Translations under genes and position numbers: made by a program
In this document: piece after piece, positions 50,852 through 60,553 of the stretch
How the letters are laid out: every line of letters begins with the position of its first letter
How positions within the stretch are numbered: position 1 is the first letter of the stretch
The notes under the pieces: generated by a model
Database searches by the model: none
Told to the model about the DNA's origin: nothing
The model's input: the letters and a program-made list of their open reading frames with translations, nothing else
From: Nocardia bovistercoris
Lineage (GTDB): Bacteria > Actinomycetota > Actinomycetes > Mycobacteriales > Mycobacteriaceae
Length of the DNA: 64,000 nucleotides
Direction of reading: 5' to 3'
NCBI RefSeq assembly: GCF_015674855.1
Contig: NZ_JADMLG010000025.1
Location: forward strand, 19,556-83,555

Positions 50852-51876
50852 AGAACACCGCGACCACGGTGAAACTCGCCGTCTTCACACTGGTGATGTC
50901 GCTGGTCTTCGCGGGCCTGGCCATTGTGTTCAGCCAGGTCCGATTCGCCAGGGAGCACGGCTATCACGCGGTGTTCACCAGTTCCTCCGGCATGCTGCCC
51001 GGCGCCAAGGTGCGCATCGCAGGCGTTCCGGTGGGTTCGGTGAAATCGGTGAAGGTCGGCAAGGATCACCTCGCGCACGTCGAATTCGCCGTCGACCGCA
51101 AATACACGCTGCTGGCCAGTACCAGGGCGACGATCCGCTACGAGAACCTGGTCGGCGACCGGTATCTCGAACTGCTCGAGGGACCCGGCTCGATCAATAT
51201 CCTGCGGCCTGGCGCCACCATCGGCACCGACCGGACCTCGCCCGCACTCGACCTCGACATGCTGCTCGGCGGGTTCAAACCGCTGCTGCGCGGGCTGAAT
51301 CCGGCTCAGGTCAACAATCTGACCTCGGCGCTGCTGAAGATCTTCCAGGGACAGGGCGGCACCCTGGTCGAGTTGCTCAACAGCGGCGGATCCTTCGCCC
51401 AGACCCTCGCCGACCGCGATCGGCTGATCGGTAGCGTCATCGACAACCTCAACGCGGTGCTGAAGATCATCGATGATCGCGGCGACCAGTTCGCCACCAC
51501 ACTCGACGAATTGCAGCGACTGGTCAGCGACCTGTCGGCGAACCGCGACCCGATCGGGGACGCGCTGCCGAGGATCGCGGGCGCCACCGGGGACCTGACG
51601 AACCTGCTCGCTACCGCCCGCCCCGATCTGCGCGACACCATCGAGCAGACCGGCAGGCTCGCCACCAACCTCGACAACGGCTCCGACACCGTGCAGTGGG
51701 TGCTCGAGCGACTGCCCGACACCTACAAGCAGCTCATCCGCATCGGCGCGTACGGATCGTTCCTCCAGCTCTACGTCTGCGGGACGAACTTCCTCGTCGA
51801 CGGACCCGACGGCCAGACGCTGGAGATCAAGATGCCCGGTAAGCAGGCGACCGGGAGGTGCGCCAGGAATGGCTGA
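50848..51876 (+). CDS. mce4B: Mce4B, Mce-family protein
   Basis: A 342-residue Mce protein from GTG 50848: N-terminal anchor (LAVFTLVMSLVFAGLAIVFS), Mce domain (SSGMLPGAKVRIAGVPVGSVKSVKVGKDHLAHVEF), helical region to about 290, then a short C-terminal part with CGTNF. Its stop overlaps the mce4C start. Confidence 0.93.
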   Translation: MKNTATTVKLAVFTLVMSLVFAGLAIVFSQVRFAREHGYHAVFTSSSGMLPGAKVRIAGVPVGSVKSVKVGKDHLAHVEFAVDRKYTLLASTRATIRYENLVGDRYLELLEGPGSINILRPGATIGTDRTSPALDLDMLLGGFKPLLRGLNPAQVNNLTSALLKIFQGQGGTLVELLNSGGSFAQTLADRDRLIGSVIDNLNAVLKIIDDRGDQFATTLDELQRLVSDLSANRDPIGDALPRIAGATGDLTNLLATARPDLRDTIEQTGRLATNLDNGSDTVQWVLERLPDTYKQLIRIGAYGSFLQLYVCGTNFLVDGPDGQTLEIKMPGKQATGRCARNG

Positions 51877-52936
51877 GCAGCAGTCACGGGTGGTGACGAT
51901 CGGCGTGGTCGGGCTGGTGCTCGCGGTCGCCGTCGCGCTGTCGGCCCTGCAATTCGACCGACTACCGTTCATCCGCGGCGGCGCGAGTTTCACCGCCTAC
52001 TTCGCCGACGCGGGCGGACTCGTGCCAGGCGACCCGGTGCAGGTCGCCGGGGTCCGCAGCGGGCGGGTCGACGACGTGGCGCTGGACGGGGCGAAGGTGC
52101 TGGTCAGCTTCACCCTGGACGAGTCGATCGTGTTGGGCGCCAAGACCACCGCGGCCATCAAGACCAACACCGTACTCGGCCGCAAATCGCTCGAGGTGAC
52201 CCCCTCGGGGTCCGGCGCGCTTCGGGTAGACGACACGATCCCGCTGGATCGCACCACCTCCCCGTACTCGCTGCAGGAAGCGCTCGGCGATCTCACGAAC
52301 ACCGTGCGGGACCTGGACACGCAGCGCCTCGATCAGACCCTGGACGCGCTGTCCGCGAGTTTCGCCGACACCCCCGCGCCGCTGCGTTCGGCCCTCGACG
52401 GCGTGAGCGCGCTCTCGCGCAGCATCAACGCGCGCGACGAGGCGCTGACCCAACTGCTGACCCGCGCGCGCGACGTCACCAAGATCCTCTCCGACCGCGG
52501 TGACCGCATCAACACGCTGCTGATCGACGGCAACAACCTGCTCGGCGAACTCGACCGCCGCCGCGGTGCGATCGGGCAGCTGATCGTCTATGTCAACCAG
52601 GTCTCCCTGCAACTGTCCGGGCTGGTCGCCGACAACGAGGCGCAGTTGAAACCCACCCTCGACCGGTTGAATTCGGTGCTCGCGCTGTTGCAGGCGAACA
52701 AGCAGAACCTGGACGAGGCGCTGGTGCGGGTCGGGCCGTACGCGGCGGCGCTTGGCGAGCAGGTCGGCAACGGTCCCTGGTTCAACGCCTACGTCGTCAA
52801 CGCGACGAGCACCGAACTGCGCCCGCTGGTCGACGCGTTGGTCTGGCCCGAACAGCTGCCCAACGACCTGCGCAATATCTTCACCCACCCTGAGCCGCCG
52901 TCGATCGGGCCCGCCGAACAGGAACCGCCGCGATGA
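51869..52936 (+). CDS. mce4C: Mce4C, Mce-family protein
   Basis: A 355-residue Mce protein: anchor VTIGVVGLVLAVAVALSAL, Mce domain with DAGGLVPGDPVQVAGVRSGRVDDVALDG, then a long helical domain (LDQTLDALSASFADTPAPLRSALDGVSALSRSI onward). Starts 8 nt inside mce4B and overlaps mce4D by 4 nt. Confidence 0.93.
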   Translation: MAEQQSRVVTIGVVGLVLAVAVALSALQFDRLPFIRGGASFTAYFADAGGLVPGDPVQVAGVRSGRVDDVALDGAKVLVSFTLDESIVLGAKTTAAIKTNTVLGRKSLEVTPSGSGALRVDDTIPLDRTTSPYSLQEALGDLTNTVRDLDTQRLDQTLDALSASFADTPAPLRSALDGVSALSRSINARDEALTQLLTRARDVTKILSDRGDRINTLLIDGNNLLGELDRRRGAIGQLIVYVNQVSLQLSGLVADNEAQLKPTLDRLNSVLALLQANKQNLDEALVRVGPYAAALGEQVGNGPWFNAYVVNATSTELRPLVDALVWPEQLPNDLRNIFTHPEPPSIGPAEQEPPR

Positions 52937-54177
52937 GTATTTCGAGCAGAGTCGGCCGCACCCCGCGCCGGGTGGTGATCCTCGTCGGCGTGCTCGTCGC
53001 CGCACTGGTCGCTTTCGGCGTGTACTCCGGGCTCAGCCGGTTGGGCAAGACGAACGTCACCATCTTCTTCCCCTCCACCAACGGCCTGTACACCGGCGAC
53101 GACGTGCGGGTGCTCGGGGTGAAGGTGGGCCGGATCGATTCCGTCGAGCCGGGCCGGGAGCAGGTCAGGGTCGAGGTGACGCTGGACCGCGGCGTCGACA
53201 TCCCGGAGGACGCGCGCGCGGTCATCATCTCGCCATCGCTGGTCTCGGCCCGCTTCATCCAGCTTGCCCCCGCCTACACCGGCGGGCCGAAACTGGCCGA
53301 CGGAGCGACCATTCCCATCGGACACACCGCCGTCCCGGTGGAATGGGACGACATCAAAGCCGAACTGTCGAAACTGGCGACCGCGCTCGGGCCGGTCGGC
53401 GACGACCAGCAGGGCTCGTTCGGCCGTGTCGTCGACACCGCCGCCGCCAATCTCGACGGCAACGGGCAGCGGTTCCGCGACACCCTGCGGGACCTGTCCG
53501 CGACCCTGACCACTCTGTCCGACGGGCGCACCGACCTGTTCGCCACGGTCCGCAACCTCCAGAAGTTCGTGGAGGTGCTCTCCTCGAGCAACGAGCAGAT
53601 CGTGCAGTTCGGCAGCAGACTCGCCTCGGTGTCGGAAGTGCTCGGCGACACCGCCACCGACCTCGGCGCCGGACTCGACAACCTCGATATCGCGCTCGCC
53701 GACCTGAAACGCTTCCTCGACGGCGGCGGCGACGAACTCACCGAAGGCGTTGGACGGCTCGCCGCGGTGACCAAGCAGTTGAACGACAAACGGCCCGAAC
53801 TCGAGCGGGTCCTGCATTCGGGGCCGACCGCGCTGGTGAACTTCTACCAGATCTACAAACCCGCGCAGGGCACGCTGGCGGGCGCGGTCGCGTTGAACAA
53901 CACCGCCGACCCGCTGAGCTTCCTGTGCGGCTCGATCCGCGCCCTGGAATACGACAACTCCGATCGCAGCGCCGACCTGTGCGCGCAATACCTCGCGCCG
54001 ATCATCAGTTCGGTGGCGATGAACTACGCGCCGATCATGTTGAATCCGGCGACCGGTGTCCAAGCGTTCCCGAATCAGATCGTCTACAGCGATCCGAGTC
54101 TGGAGGGCCGGGTCGAAACCGAGGTCACGGTGCCGAACGGGTTCACCGAACTGGCCATTCCGGGAGGGCGGCGATGA
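52933..54177 (+). CDS. mce4D: Mce4D, Mce-family protein
   Basis: A 414-residue Mce protein: anchor VVILVGVLVAALVAFGVYSGL, Mce domain (STNGLYTGDDVRVLGVKVGRIDSVEPG), helical region, and a C-terminal part with CGSIRALEYDNSDRSADLCAQYLAPI typical of Mce D subunits. ATGA overlap with mce4E. Confidence 0.93.
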   Translation: MSISSRVGRTPRRVVILVGVLVAALVAFGVYSGLSRLGKTNVTIFFPSTNGLYTGDDVRVLGVKVGRIDSVEPGREQVRVEVTLDRGVDIPEDARAVIISPSLVSARFIQLAPAYTGGPKLADGATIPIGHTAVPVEWDDIKAELSKLATALGPVGDDQQGSFGRVVDTAAANLDGNGQRFRDTLRDLSATLTTLSDGRTDLFATVRNLQKFVEVLSSSNEQIVQFGSRLASVSEVLGDTATDLGAGLDNLDIALADLKRFLDGGGDELTEGVGRLAAVTKQLNDKRPELERVLHSGPTALVNFYQIYKPAQGTLAGAVALNNTADPLSFLCGSIRALEYDNSDRSADLCAQYLAPIISSVAMNYAPIMLNPATGVQAFPNQIVYSDPSLEGRVETEVTVPNGFTELAIPGGRR

Positions 54178-55430
54178 TCTCGATGGGACGGGGACCCGCG
54201 CGCAGGCGGGTCGGCGCGTTCGCGGTGGGGGTCGCGGTCGCGCTGAGCGTTTCGGGCTGCCAGTGGGACGGGCTCAATTCGCTGCCGATGCCGGGCACCG
54301 TGAACACCGACGGCGGTTACAGCGTGCGCATCCAGATGCCGAATGTGACCACCCTGACCAGAAATTCGCCGGTGCGGGTCGACGACGTCCCGGTCGGGAC
54401 GGTGACCGGGATCGAGGTCGAGGGCTGGCACGCGCTGGTCACCGTGGCGCTGGCGCCGCAGGTGAAGTTGCCCGCGAACGCCGTCGCGAAGATCGGGCAG
54501 ACCAGTCTGCTCGGCAGCAATCACATCGAACTGATGCCGCCGACCGACACCGCGCCGGTGGGCGAACTGCGCGACGGCGACGTTATCCCGCTGGATCGGG
54601 CGGGCGCGTACCCGACCACCGAGCAGGTGCTCTCGTCGCTGTCGGTGGTGCTCAACGGCGGCGGGCTCGCCCAGTTGGAGACCATCACCCGCGAACTGAA
54701 CGACGCGCTGGTCGGGCGCGAGGACGACATCCGCGACCTGCTCCCGCAATTGGCCGAACTCACCACAGGACTCGACAAGCAGCGCGGCGACATCATCGCC
54801 GCCATGGCAGGTCTTGACCGGCTCACCGGACAGTTCGTCGCCCAGAGCGCCGTGGTCGAACGCGCCATCGAGCAGATCCATCCGGCGCTGACGGTGCTCG
54901 CCGACCGCACCGCGAGCATCACCGAAACCATCACCGCCGTCGGCGCGCTCAGCGATGTCGCGAGCCGGATCGTCGACGAGGGCGGCGAGAACCTGAAGGC
55001 GAATCTGCGCAGTCTGGGGCCGGTGCTGCGAACGCTGGCCGACACCGGGACGAATCTCGTCGAGTCGCTGAAGATCCTGCCGACCTTCCCGTTCCCGATG
55101 AAGAACATCGGCAACGCGATCAAGGGCGACTACATGAACCTGTTCATCACCGTCGACATGACCGCCCGCCGCCTCGACACCAACTGGCTCACCGGCACCC
55201 CGCTCGGCGGTCGCTTCGGCGGCGTCGAAGGGATCGTCGGCAGCTTCGCGCCCGACACCGCCGCCCAGGGCGGCAATCCGGCGACCGGGCCGCTGCTGCC
55301 CGCGCCGGCTGCGGGCGGCCCGCAACCGACACCGACCATCCCCGGCCTGCCCCCGATTCCGGGCTTGCCCGCCATACCCGGACTCACCGTGCCGTTGCCC
55401 GGCACACCGCAGGAAGGCGCGGGCCGATGA
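54174..55430 (+). CDS. mce4E: Mce4E, Mce-family lipoprotein
   Basis: A 418-residue Mce protein from ATG 54174 (Met4 is an alternative start). GAFAVGVAVALSVSGC ends in a lipobox, making Cys the lipid anchor (about residue 29), as expected for E subunits. Mce domain: YSVRIQMPNVTTLTRNSPVRVDDVPVGTVTGIEVEG. The C-terminal ~50 residues are Pro/Gly-rich (PTPTIPGLPPIPGLPAIPG), probably a flexible wall-spanning tail. Confidence 0.93.
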   Translation: MISMGRGPARRRVGAFAVGVAVALSVSGCQWDGLNSLPMPGTVNTDGGYSVRIQMPNVTTLTRNSPVRVDDVPVGTVTGIEVEGWHALVTVALAPQVKLPANAVAKIGQTSLLGSNHIELMPPTDTAPVGELRDGDVIPLDRAGAYPTTEQVLSSLSVVLNGGGLAQLETITRELNDALVGREDDIRDLLPQLAELTTGLDKQRGDIIAAMAGLDRLTGQFVAQSAVVERAIEQIHPALTVLADRTASITETITAVGALSDVASRIVDEGGENLKANLRSLGPVLRTLADTGTNLVESLKILPTFPFPMKNIGNAIKGDYMNLFITVDMTARRLDTNWLTGTPLGGRFGGVEGIVGSFAPDTAAQGGNPATGPLLPAPAAGGPQPTPTIPGLPPIPGLPAIPGLTVPLPGTPQEGAGR

Positions 55431-56845
55431 AACTGACCCGGTTCGTTCGCGTCCAGCTGACGATCTTCTCGATCCTCACTGTCGTCGGCCTCGTCGTGAT
55501 GGGCGGGGTGTACGTGAAACTGCCCGCCATGTTCGGGATCGGGCGCTACGAGGTCACCGTGAAACTGCCCGCCACCGGCGGACTCTACGAACACGCCAAT
55601 GTCGCCTATCGCGGCACGAACGTCGGCGTGGTCGAGGCCGTGGTGCTGACCAGGCAAGGCGTCGACGCGAAACTGTCCATCGACAGCGACTACAAGATCC
55701 CCTCGGATGTGGACGCCTGGGTGCGCAGCGTCTCCGCGATCGGTGAGCAGTACGTCGACCTCGTGCCCGTGGAGAATCCGCAGGGCGGGAATCTGCGCGA
55801 CGGATCGGTGATCCCGGTGGAGCGGGCCAGGATGCCGGAGGATGTCGGTGCGCTGCTCGATCAGGCCGACCGGCTGCTCGCGAGCATCGCCGACACCCAA
55901 CTGCGGCAGGTCATCGACGAGGCGTTCCTCGCCTTCAACGGCGCCGGACCGGATCTGCAGCGGTTCATCGACTCCGCGTCGCTGCTGGTGCAGGAGGCGC
56001 AGGACAATGTCGAGCCGACCAAGAAACTGATCGACCAGGTCGGTCCGCTGCTCGACACCCAGGTCCGCTCGGACGCGGCGATCCGCTCCTGGACCAGCGA
56101 CCTCGCCACGGTCACCGATCAGCTGCGCGCCCACGACCCGGCGCTGCGCTCGATCCTGCGCGACGGGCCGTCGGCGATGCGGCGCGTCACCGAACAGTTC
56201 CAGTCGCTGCAACCGACGCTGCCGCTGCTGCTGACGAACCTGGTCAGCATCGGTCAGGTCGGCGTGACCTACCACGCGGGCGTCGAACAGCTGCTCGTGG
56301 TGTTCCCGCCGCTGATCGCCGCGCTGCGCACCGTGATCCGCGGTCCCGTGCAGTACGGCGCCATGGTCGACTTCGTGGCCGTACTCAACGACCCGCCCGC
56401 GTGCACCACCGGATTCCTGCCCCCGGACCAACGCCGGTCGCCGAGCGAACTGGACGCCGTCGACACCCCGCCCGGCCTGTACTGCAAGGTGCCGCAGGAT
56501 TCCCCGATCGCGGTGCGCGGCATCCGCAACACGCCGTGCGCGGAATTCCCTGGCGTGCGCGCGCCGACGCCGGAACTCTGCCGAACCGGATACGTGCCCG
56601 AGGGCAACAATCCGCCGTTCGGCCCGCCGCAGCCGGTGGCGCCGGCCGCGAGCGGTGCACCGGAACAGGCGCCGACCGCGCCCGCGGCCTACACGACCCC
56701 GGCGGTGGCCAGGTCCTACGACCCGTCCACCGGCGTCTACATCGGACCCGACGGACGCACCTACCGGCAAGGAGATATCGGACCGGGCGGTTCGGGAACG
56801 GTACCGTCGAGCTGGCAATCGATGCTCGAGGAGCAGCAACGATGA
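55427..56845 (+). CDS. mce4F: Mce4F, Mce-family protein
   Basis: A 472-residue Mce protein: anchor VQLTIFSILTVVGLVVMGGVYV, Mce domain (TGGLYEHANVAYRGTNVGVVEAVVL), helical region, then a Cys-containing C-terminal domain (CTTGFLPPDQRR...YCKVPQDSPIAVRGIRNTPC) and an Ala/Pro linker ending in SYDPSTGVYIGPDGRTYRQGDIG, the usual F-subunit tail. ATGA overlaps at both ends. Confidence 0.93.
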   Translation: MKLTRFVRVQLTIFSILTVVGLVVMGGVYVKLPAMFGIGRYEVTVKLPATGGLYEHANVAYRGTNVGVVEAVVLTRQGVDAKLSIDSDYKIPSDVDAWVRSVSAIGEQYVDLVPVENPQGGNLRDGSVIPVERARMPEDVGALLDQADRLLASIADTQLRQVIDEAFLAFNGAGPDLQRFIDSASLLVQEAQDNVEPTKKLIDQVGPLLDTQVRSDAAIRSWTSDLATVTDQLRAHDPALRSILRDGPSAMRRVTEQFQSLQPTLPLLLTNLVSIGQVGVTYHAGVEQLLVVFPPLIAALRTVIRGPVQYGAMVDFVAVLNDPPACTTGFLPPDQRRSPSELDAVDTPPGLYCKVPQDSPIAVRGIRNTPCAEFPGVRAPTPELCRTGYVPEGNNPPFGPPQPVAPAASGAPEQAPTAPAAYTTPAVARSYDPSTGVYIGPDGRTYRQGDIGPGGSGTVPSSWQSMLEEQQR

Positions 56846-57693
56846 GTGATATCAAAGAAGATGGTCACGGTCGCGCACGACGTCGCGCGGTCAGGTCCGT
56901 TGGTCCCCCCGTCGAGGGGGGCGCGGACGCGAAGCCGGGGGCGGGCTGTGCCGGGGTCGCCGGATCCGCGAGCACGGGCGGATCCGCGATCGCCGAACCC
57001 GCGTCCGCCCGGTCACGGGATGTCGTGGACGGGACGGCCGGTCCGGCGGCGGCGGGTGAGCGAGCCGCCGGTTCGAGTGATGACGCGGTCGGCACCGGAT
57101 CGGTCGCCGATGAGTCCGAGGAGGGCTCGGCGGGCGACACGCCGAACGTGGATACCGAGGCGGGGTCGCCCGGTGCGGTGTCGGTCGATGCCGAGCCCGC
57201 GTCGAAGCGTTCGGTCGGTCGGATGCTCACGGTCGCGGCGGCAGCCGTGCTGGTCCTGGTCATGCTCGGCGGTGCGGTCGGTTCCCTGCTGTTGACCCGG
57301 GCGGCGGACCAACGCGAGGAGCGCCGCAGCGCGTACGTGCAGACGGCTCGGCAGGCGGTCCTGAATCTCACGACCATCAGGGCGGATTCGGCCAAGGAAG
57401 ACATCGACCGCATCCTGTCGCTGGCCTCGGGGCAGTTCAGGAGCGAATTCGACGGTCGCGTCGACCCGTTCATGAGCATCGTGCAGCAGGCCAAGGTCGT
57501 CTCCAACGGCGAGGTCGTCGAGGCCGCCGTGCAATCCGACGACGAGGACTCCGCACAGGTTCTCGTCGCGGCCAAACAGACCCTCACCAATGCGGGGCAG
57601 GCCGAGCCGCAGACCCGGTACTACCGGTTCCGCGTCACCGTGACCAGTTCGGATTCCGGTCTGACCGCCTCGAAAGTGGAGTTCGTCGCATGA
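56842..57693 (+). CDS. mam4A: Mce-associated membrane protein Mam4A
   Basis: A 283-residue protein with an unusually long, disordered, Ala/Gly/Ser/Asp-rich N-terminal ~125 residues, then one membrane segment (RMLTVAAAAVLVLVMLGGAVGSLLL) and an NTF2-like extracytoplasmic domain (RQAVLNLTTIRADSAKEDIDRILSLASGQFRSEF). Mam proteins stabilise Mce complexes. ATGA overlap with mce4F and mam4B. Confidence 0.9.
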   Translation: MSDIKEDGHGRARRRAVRSVGPPVEGGADAKPGAGCAGVAGSASTGGSAIAEPASARSRDVVDGTAGPAAAGERAAGSSDDAVGTGSVADESEEGSAGDTPNVDTEAGSPGAVSVDAEPASKRSVGRMLTVAAAAVLVLVMLGGAVGSLLLTRAADQREERRSAYVQTARQAVLNLTTIRADSAKEDIDRILSLASGQFRSEFDGRVDPFMSIVQQAKVVSNGEVVEAAVQSDDEDSAQVLVAAKQTLTNAGQAEPQTRYYRFRVTVTSSDSGLTASKVEFVA

Positions 57694-58202
57694 AGTTCCC
57701 CGACCTGACCCAGTTGCGCAGCACGCGCGGCCTGCTGGTCGCGGGCGTGGCGGGCGCCGTCGTGATCGCCGCGGTGATCGTGATGGCCGTCAACGGATTC
57801 CGGTATTGGAACGACAAGCAGGTCGAGAACGCCCGCGCCGAGGCCGTGGCGGCCGCCGACCGCACCGTATCGGCCATGTTCACCTACGATTTCGCGTCCG
57901 TCGACAAGGAGTTGCCGAAGGCCGCCGACAACCTGTCGCCCGATTTCCGCGAGGACTACCTGAAGCTGATCACCCAGGCCATCGCACCGGGCGCGAAGGA
58001 GAAACAACTCACCGTCAAGGCCACGACCCAGGCGAGCGGTGTAGTCGAAGCCGACCGCGACCACGTGGTTGTGCTGCTGTTCCTCAACCAGGTGACCACG
58101 AGCAAGGACACCCCGCAGGGCACGACCACGGGCAGCCGCGTGCGCGTCGCCCTCGACAAGACCGACGACCGCTGGCTGGTCGACTCGGTCAACCCGGTCT
58201 AA
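57690..58202 (+). CDS. mam4B: Mce-associated membrane protein Mam4B
   Basis: A 170-residue protein: membrane anchor LLVAGVAGAVVIAAVIVMAV near the start and a NTF2-like domain (AADRTVSAMFTYDFASVDKELPKAADNLSPDFREDYLKLI) with the closing RWLVDSVNPV. Last gene of the Mce4 operon; its stop is only 4 nt from the convergent histidine kinase stop, leaving no separate terminator. Confidence 0.9.
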   Translation: MKFPDLTQLRSTRGLLVAGVAGAVVIAAVIVMAVNGFRYWNDKQVENARAEAVAAADRTVSAMFTYDFASVDKELPKAADNLSPDFREDYLKLITQAIAPGAKEKQLTVKATTQASGVVEADRDHVVVLLFLNQVTTSKDTPQGTTTGSRVRVALDKTDDRWLVDSVNPV

Positions 58203-58206
58203 CCGA

Positions 58207-59715
58207 TCAGTCGCGTGGCAGCCGCACGGTGAACGTCGTGCCCGCGCCCGGCGCGCTGCGCACGTCGACGGTGCCGCCGTGCGCGGTGACCAGCGCCTGC
58301 ACGATCGACAGGCCGAGTCCGGTGCCGCCGCTGGCCCTGGTGCGCGAGGCGTCGGTGCGGTAGAAGCGCTCGAACACCTTCGCGGCTTCCTCCTCGGGCA
58401 GGCCGGGGCCGGTATCGGCGACCTCGAGCCGGACCTCGCGCACCGCGGGCGTCAGCCGCACGGTGACCGCGGCGTCGGCGGGTGTGTGGGTGAGCGCGTT
58501 GTTCACCAGATTGGCCAGCACCTGACGCAACCGTTCGGCGTCGCCGGACACCTCCAAAGTGCCATCGCCGGAACCGATCTCCAATTCGATCGGGCGCGCG
58601 TGCCCTTCCGGTGCGGACGCGGCGGCGACCGCGCGGGCGTTGTGCACGGCGTCGCTGGCGAGGGCGAGCAGGTCGACCGGTCCTTGTTCGAGCGGTCGCT
58701 GCGCGTCGAGCCTGGCCAGCATCAGCAGATCCTCCACCAGCAGGCCCATGCGTTGCGCCTGCTGTTCGATGCGGTTCATGAACATGGCGGGATCGGTGGT
58801 CGCACCCTGCCGATACAGTTCGGCGAAACCGCGGATGGTGGTGAGCGGAGTGCGCAGTTCGTGACTGGCGTCGGCGACGAAGCGCCGCATCTTCGCCTCG
58901 GACCGCCGCGCGGCCGCCTCGGACTCCTCGGTGGCCTTGAACGCCGACTGGATCTGCGCGAGCATCCCGTTCAATGAACGCGAGAGCCGATCCACTTCGG
59001 TGTTGGCGCCGCGCACCGGCACCCGGCGGTGCAGGTCGCCGCGCGCGATGGCGGCGGCGATGTTCTCCACCCGCCGCAGCGGCCGCAGACTGCTGCGGAT
59101 CGTGAAATAGGCGGCCACCGCCAGAATGCCGAGCACCGCGAGCCCCACCACGAGTTGCAGGATGACCAAGCGGTGCACGGTGTCGTTGTTCTGGGTCAAC
59201 GGCAGCGCGACCGCGACCACGCCCTCCTGAGTGCGCAGCGTCAGCGTGCGCCACTCGACCGTCGCCTCGCCCGTCGAACCCACGGTGGACGGCCCGGCGA
59301 CCGCGATCCGCGTCGTCCCCAGTTCCTCGGGTGTCGGCGGCGCGGGCAGCGCGGGCGCGGCGTCGACCCCGAACGCGCCGAACTGGATCCGCGTGGCGTA
59401 TTCACTGCTCTCCGCCAGCACGTAGAACTGGCTGGGCGGGTGCCTGACGTCGGGCGCGGGCGGCGCGGGCACCCGGATCCGCCGCGACCATTCCAGCGCG
59501 GCTTCGCGTAGCTGCTGATCGGTGCGCGTGGTCAGCGACTGTTCGAGTCCCGAGGTCACCAACGTGCCGGAGATCAACAGTCCGCAACCCGCCAGTACCA
59601 CCAGCGCCAACACCAGCGTGACCCGCAGCGGCACGGTCGAGGGCAGCCGCCGCAGCCATCGTCCCGCACGCACGAGCCGCCCTGGATCGGCCGCGCGCGC
59701 CCGGGCGGCGATCAC
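58207..59715 (-). CDS. Sensor histidine kinase
   Basis: A 502-residue OmpR-type kinase: two membrane segments (about 30-53 and 183-204) bracket an extracytoplasmic sensor of ~130 residues. Then follow a HAMP region (LRPLRRVENIAAAIARGDLHRRVPV), the phospho-acceptor His285 in ADASHELRTPLTTIRGF, the N-box NLVNNALTHTP and the G-boxes VADTGPGLPEEEAAKVFERFYR and GGTGLGLSIVQALV. Its ATG overlaps the regulator's stop by 4 nt. Resembles TrcS/PrrB-type kinases; signal unknown. Confidence 0.9.
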   Translation of the reverse strand: MIAARARAADPGRLVRAGRWLRRLPSTVPLRVTLVLALVVLAGCGLLISGTLVTSGLEQSLTTRTDQQLREAALEWSRRIRVPAPPAPDVRHPPSQFYVLAESSEYATRIQFGAFGVDAAPALPAPPTPEELGTTRIAVAGPSTVGSTGEATVEWRTLTLRTQEGVVAVALPLTQNNDTVHRLVILQLVVGLAVLGILAVAAYFTIRSSLRPLRRVENIAAAIARGDLHRRVPVRGANTEVDRLSRSLNGMLAQIQSAFKATEESEAAARRSEAKMRRFVADASHELRTPLTTIRGFAELYRQGATTDPAMFMNRIEQQAQRMGLLVEDLLMLARLDAQRPLEQGPVDLLALASDAVHNARAVAAASAPEGHARPIELEIGSGDGTLEVSGDAERLRQVLANLVNNALTHTPADAAVTVRLTPAVREVRLEVADTGPGLPEEEAAKVFERFYRTDASRTRASGGTGLGLSIVQALVTAHGGTVDVRSAPGAGTTFTVRLPRD

Positions 59716-60446
59716 TGTCCGGCCGGGCGGGCGACCCGCATCACATATCCGACCCCGCGCAGCGTGTGGATGAGCCGCTGTTCGGTATCGACCTTCTTGC
59801 GCAGATACGAGACGTAGGTCTCCACCACGCCGACCTCACCGCCGAAGTCGTAGCGCCACACGTGGTCGAGGATGCGCGGCTTGCTCAACACGGTGCCCGC
59901 GTTGACCATGAAATAGCGCAGGAGCGTGAACTCGGTGGGTGAGAGCGCGACCGGTTCGCCCGCCTTCCACACCTCGTGGGTGTCGTCGTCGAGTTCGATG
60001 TCCTCGAACCGCAGCCGGGTATTCGTCGGCGCGGGCGCCGCGTGGCCTGCGCGCCGCAACACCACCCGCAGCCGCGCCACGACCTCTTCGAGGCTGAACG
60101 GTTTGGTGATGTAGTCGTCGGCGCCGAGGGTGAGTCCGGCGACCTTGTCCTGCACCTCGTCGCGCGCGGTCAGGAACAGCACGGGCGCGTCGATGCCGTC
60201 GGCGCGCAGGCGGCGCAGCAGGCCGAAGCCGTCCATGCCCGGCATCATCACGTCCACGATGAGCGCCTGCGGGCGAAAGACGCGGGCGCGGTCGAGTGCC
60301 TGTGCGCCGTCGGCGGCGGTCTGCACGTCGAAACCTTGATAGCGCAAGCTCACCGAGAGCAGCTCCACGATCATCGGCTCGTCGTCCACCACCAGAACCC
60401 TGGCTTCTGGGGTCTGCTCCGCGGGCGCACCAGTCATGGGTTCCAT
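59712..60446 (-). CDS. OmpR-family response regulator
   Basis: A 244-residue regulator from ATG 60446 (Met4 is alternative). Receiver: acidic pair D21/D22, phospho-acceptor D65 in ALIVDVMMPGMDGFG, and K115 in DDYITKPFSLEEV. The C-terminal winged helix ends in HTLRGVGYVMRV. Cotranscribed with the kinase; 107 nt from the otsA stop upstream, so it may partly be read from otsA. Confidence 0.92.
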   Translation of the reverse strand: MEPMTGAPAEQTPEARVLVVDDEPMIVELLSVSLRYQGFDVQTAADGAQALDRARVFRPQALIVDVMMPGMDGFGLLRRLRADGIDAPVLFLTARDEVQDKVAGLTLGADDYITKPFSLEEVVARLRVVLRRAGHAAPAPTNTRLRFEDIELDDDTHEVWKAGEPVALSPTEFTLLRYFMVNAGTVLSKPRILDHVWRYDFGGEVGVVETYVSYLRKKVDTEQRLIHTLRGVGYVMRVARPAGQ

Positions 60447-60553
60447 ACTGTGCCAGGCTGCTGTGAGCGCACTTCACCTTGCCTGGGTGATTCCTGTGAA
60501 CCCGCTGGGAGCGCGAGCCGACCCGGTGGACGACCGGATCGGCACGCACGAAC

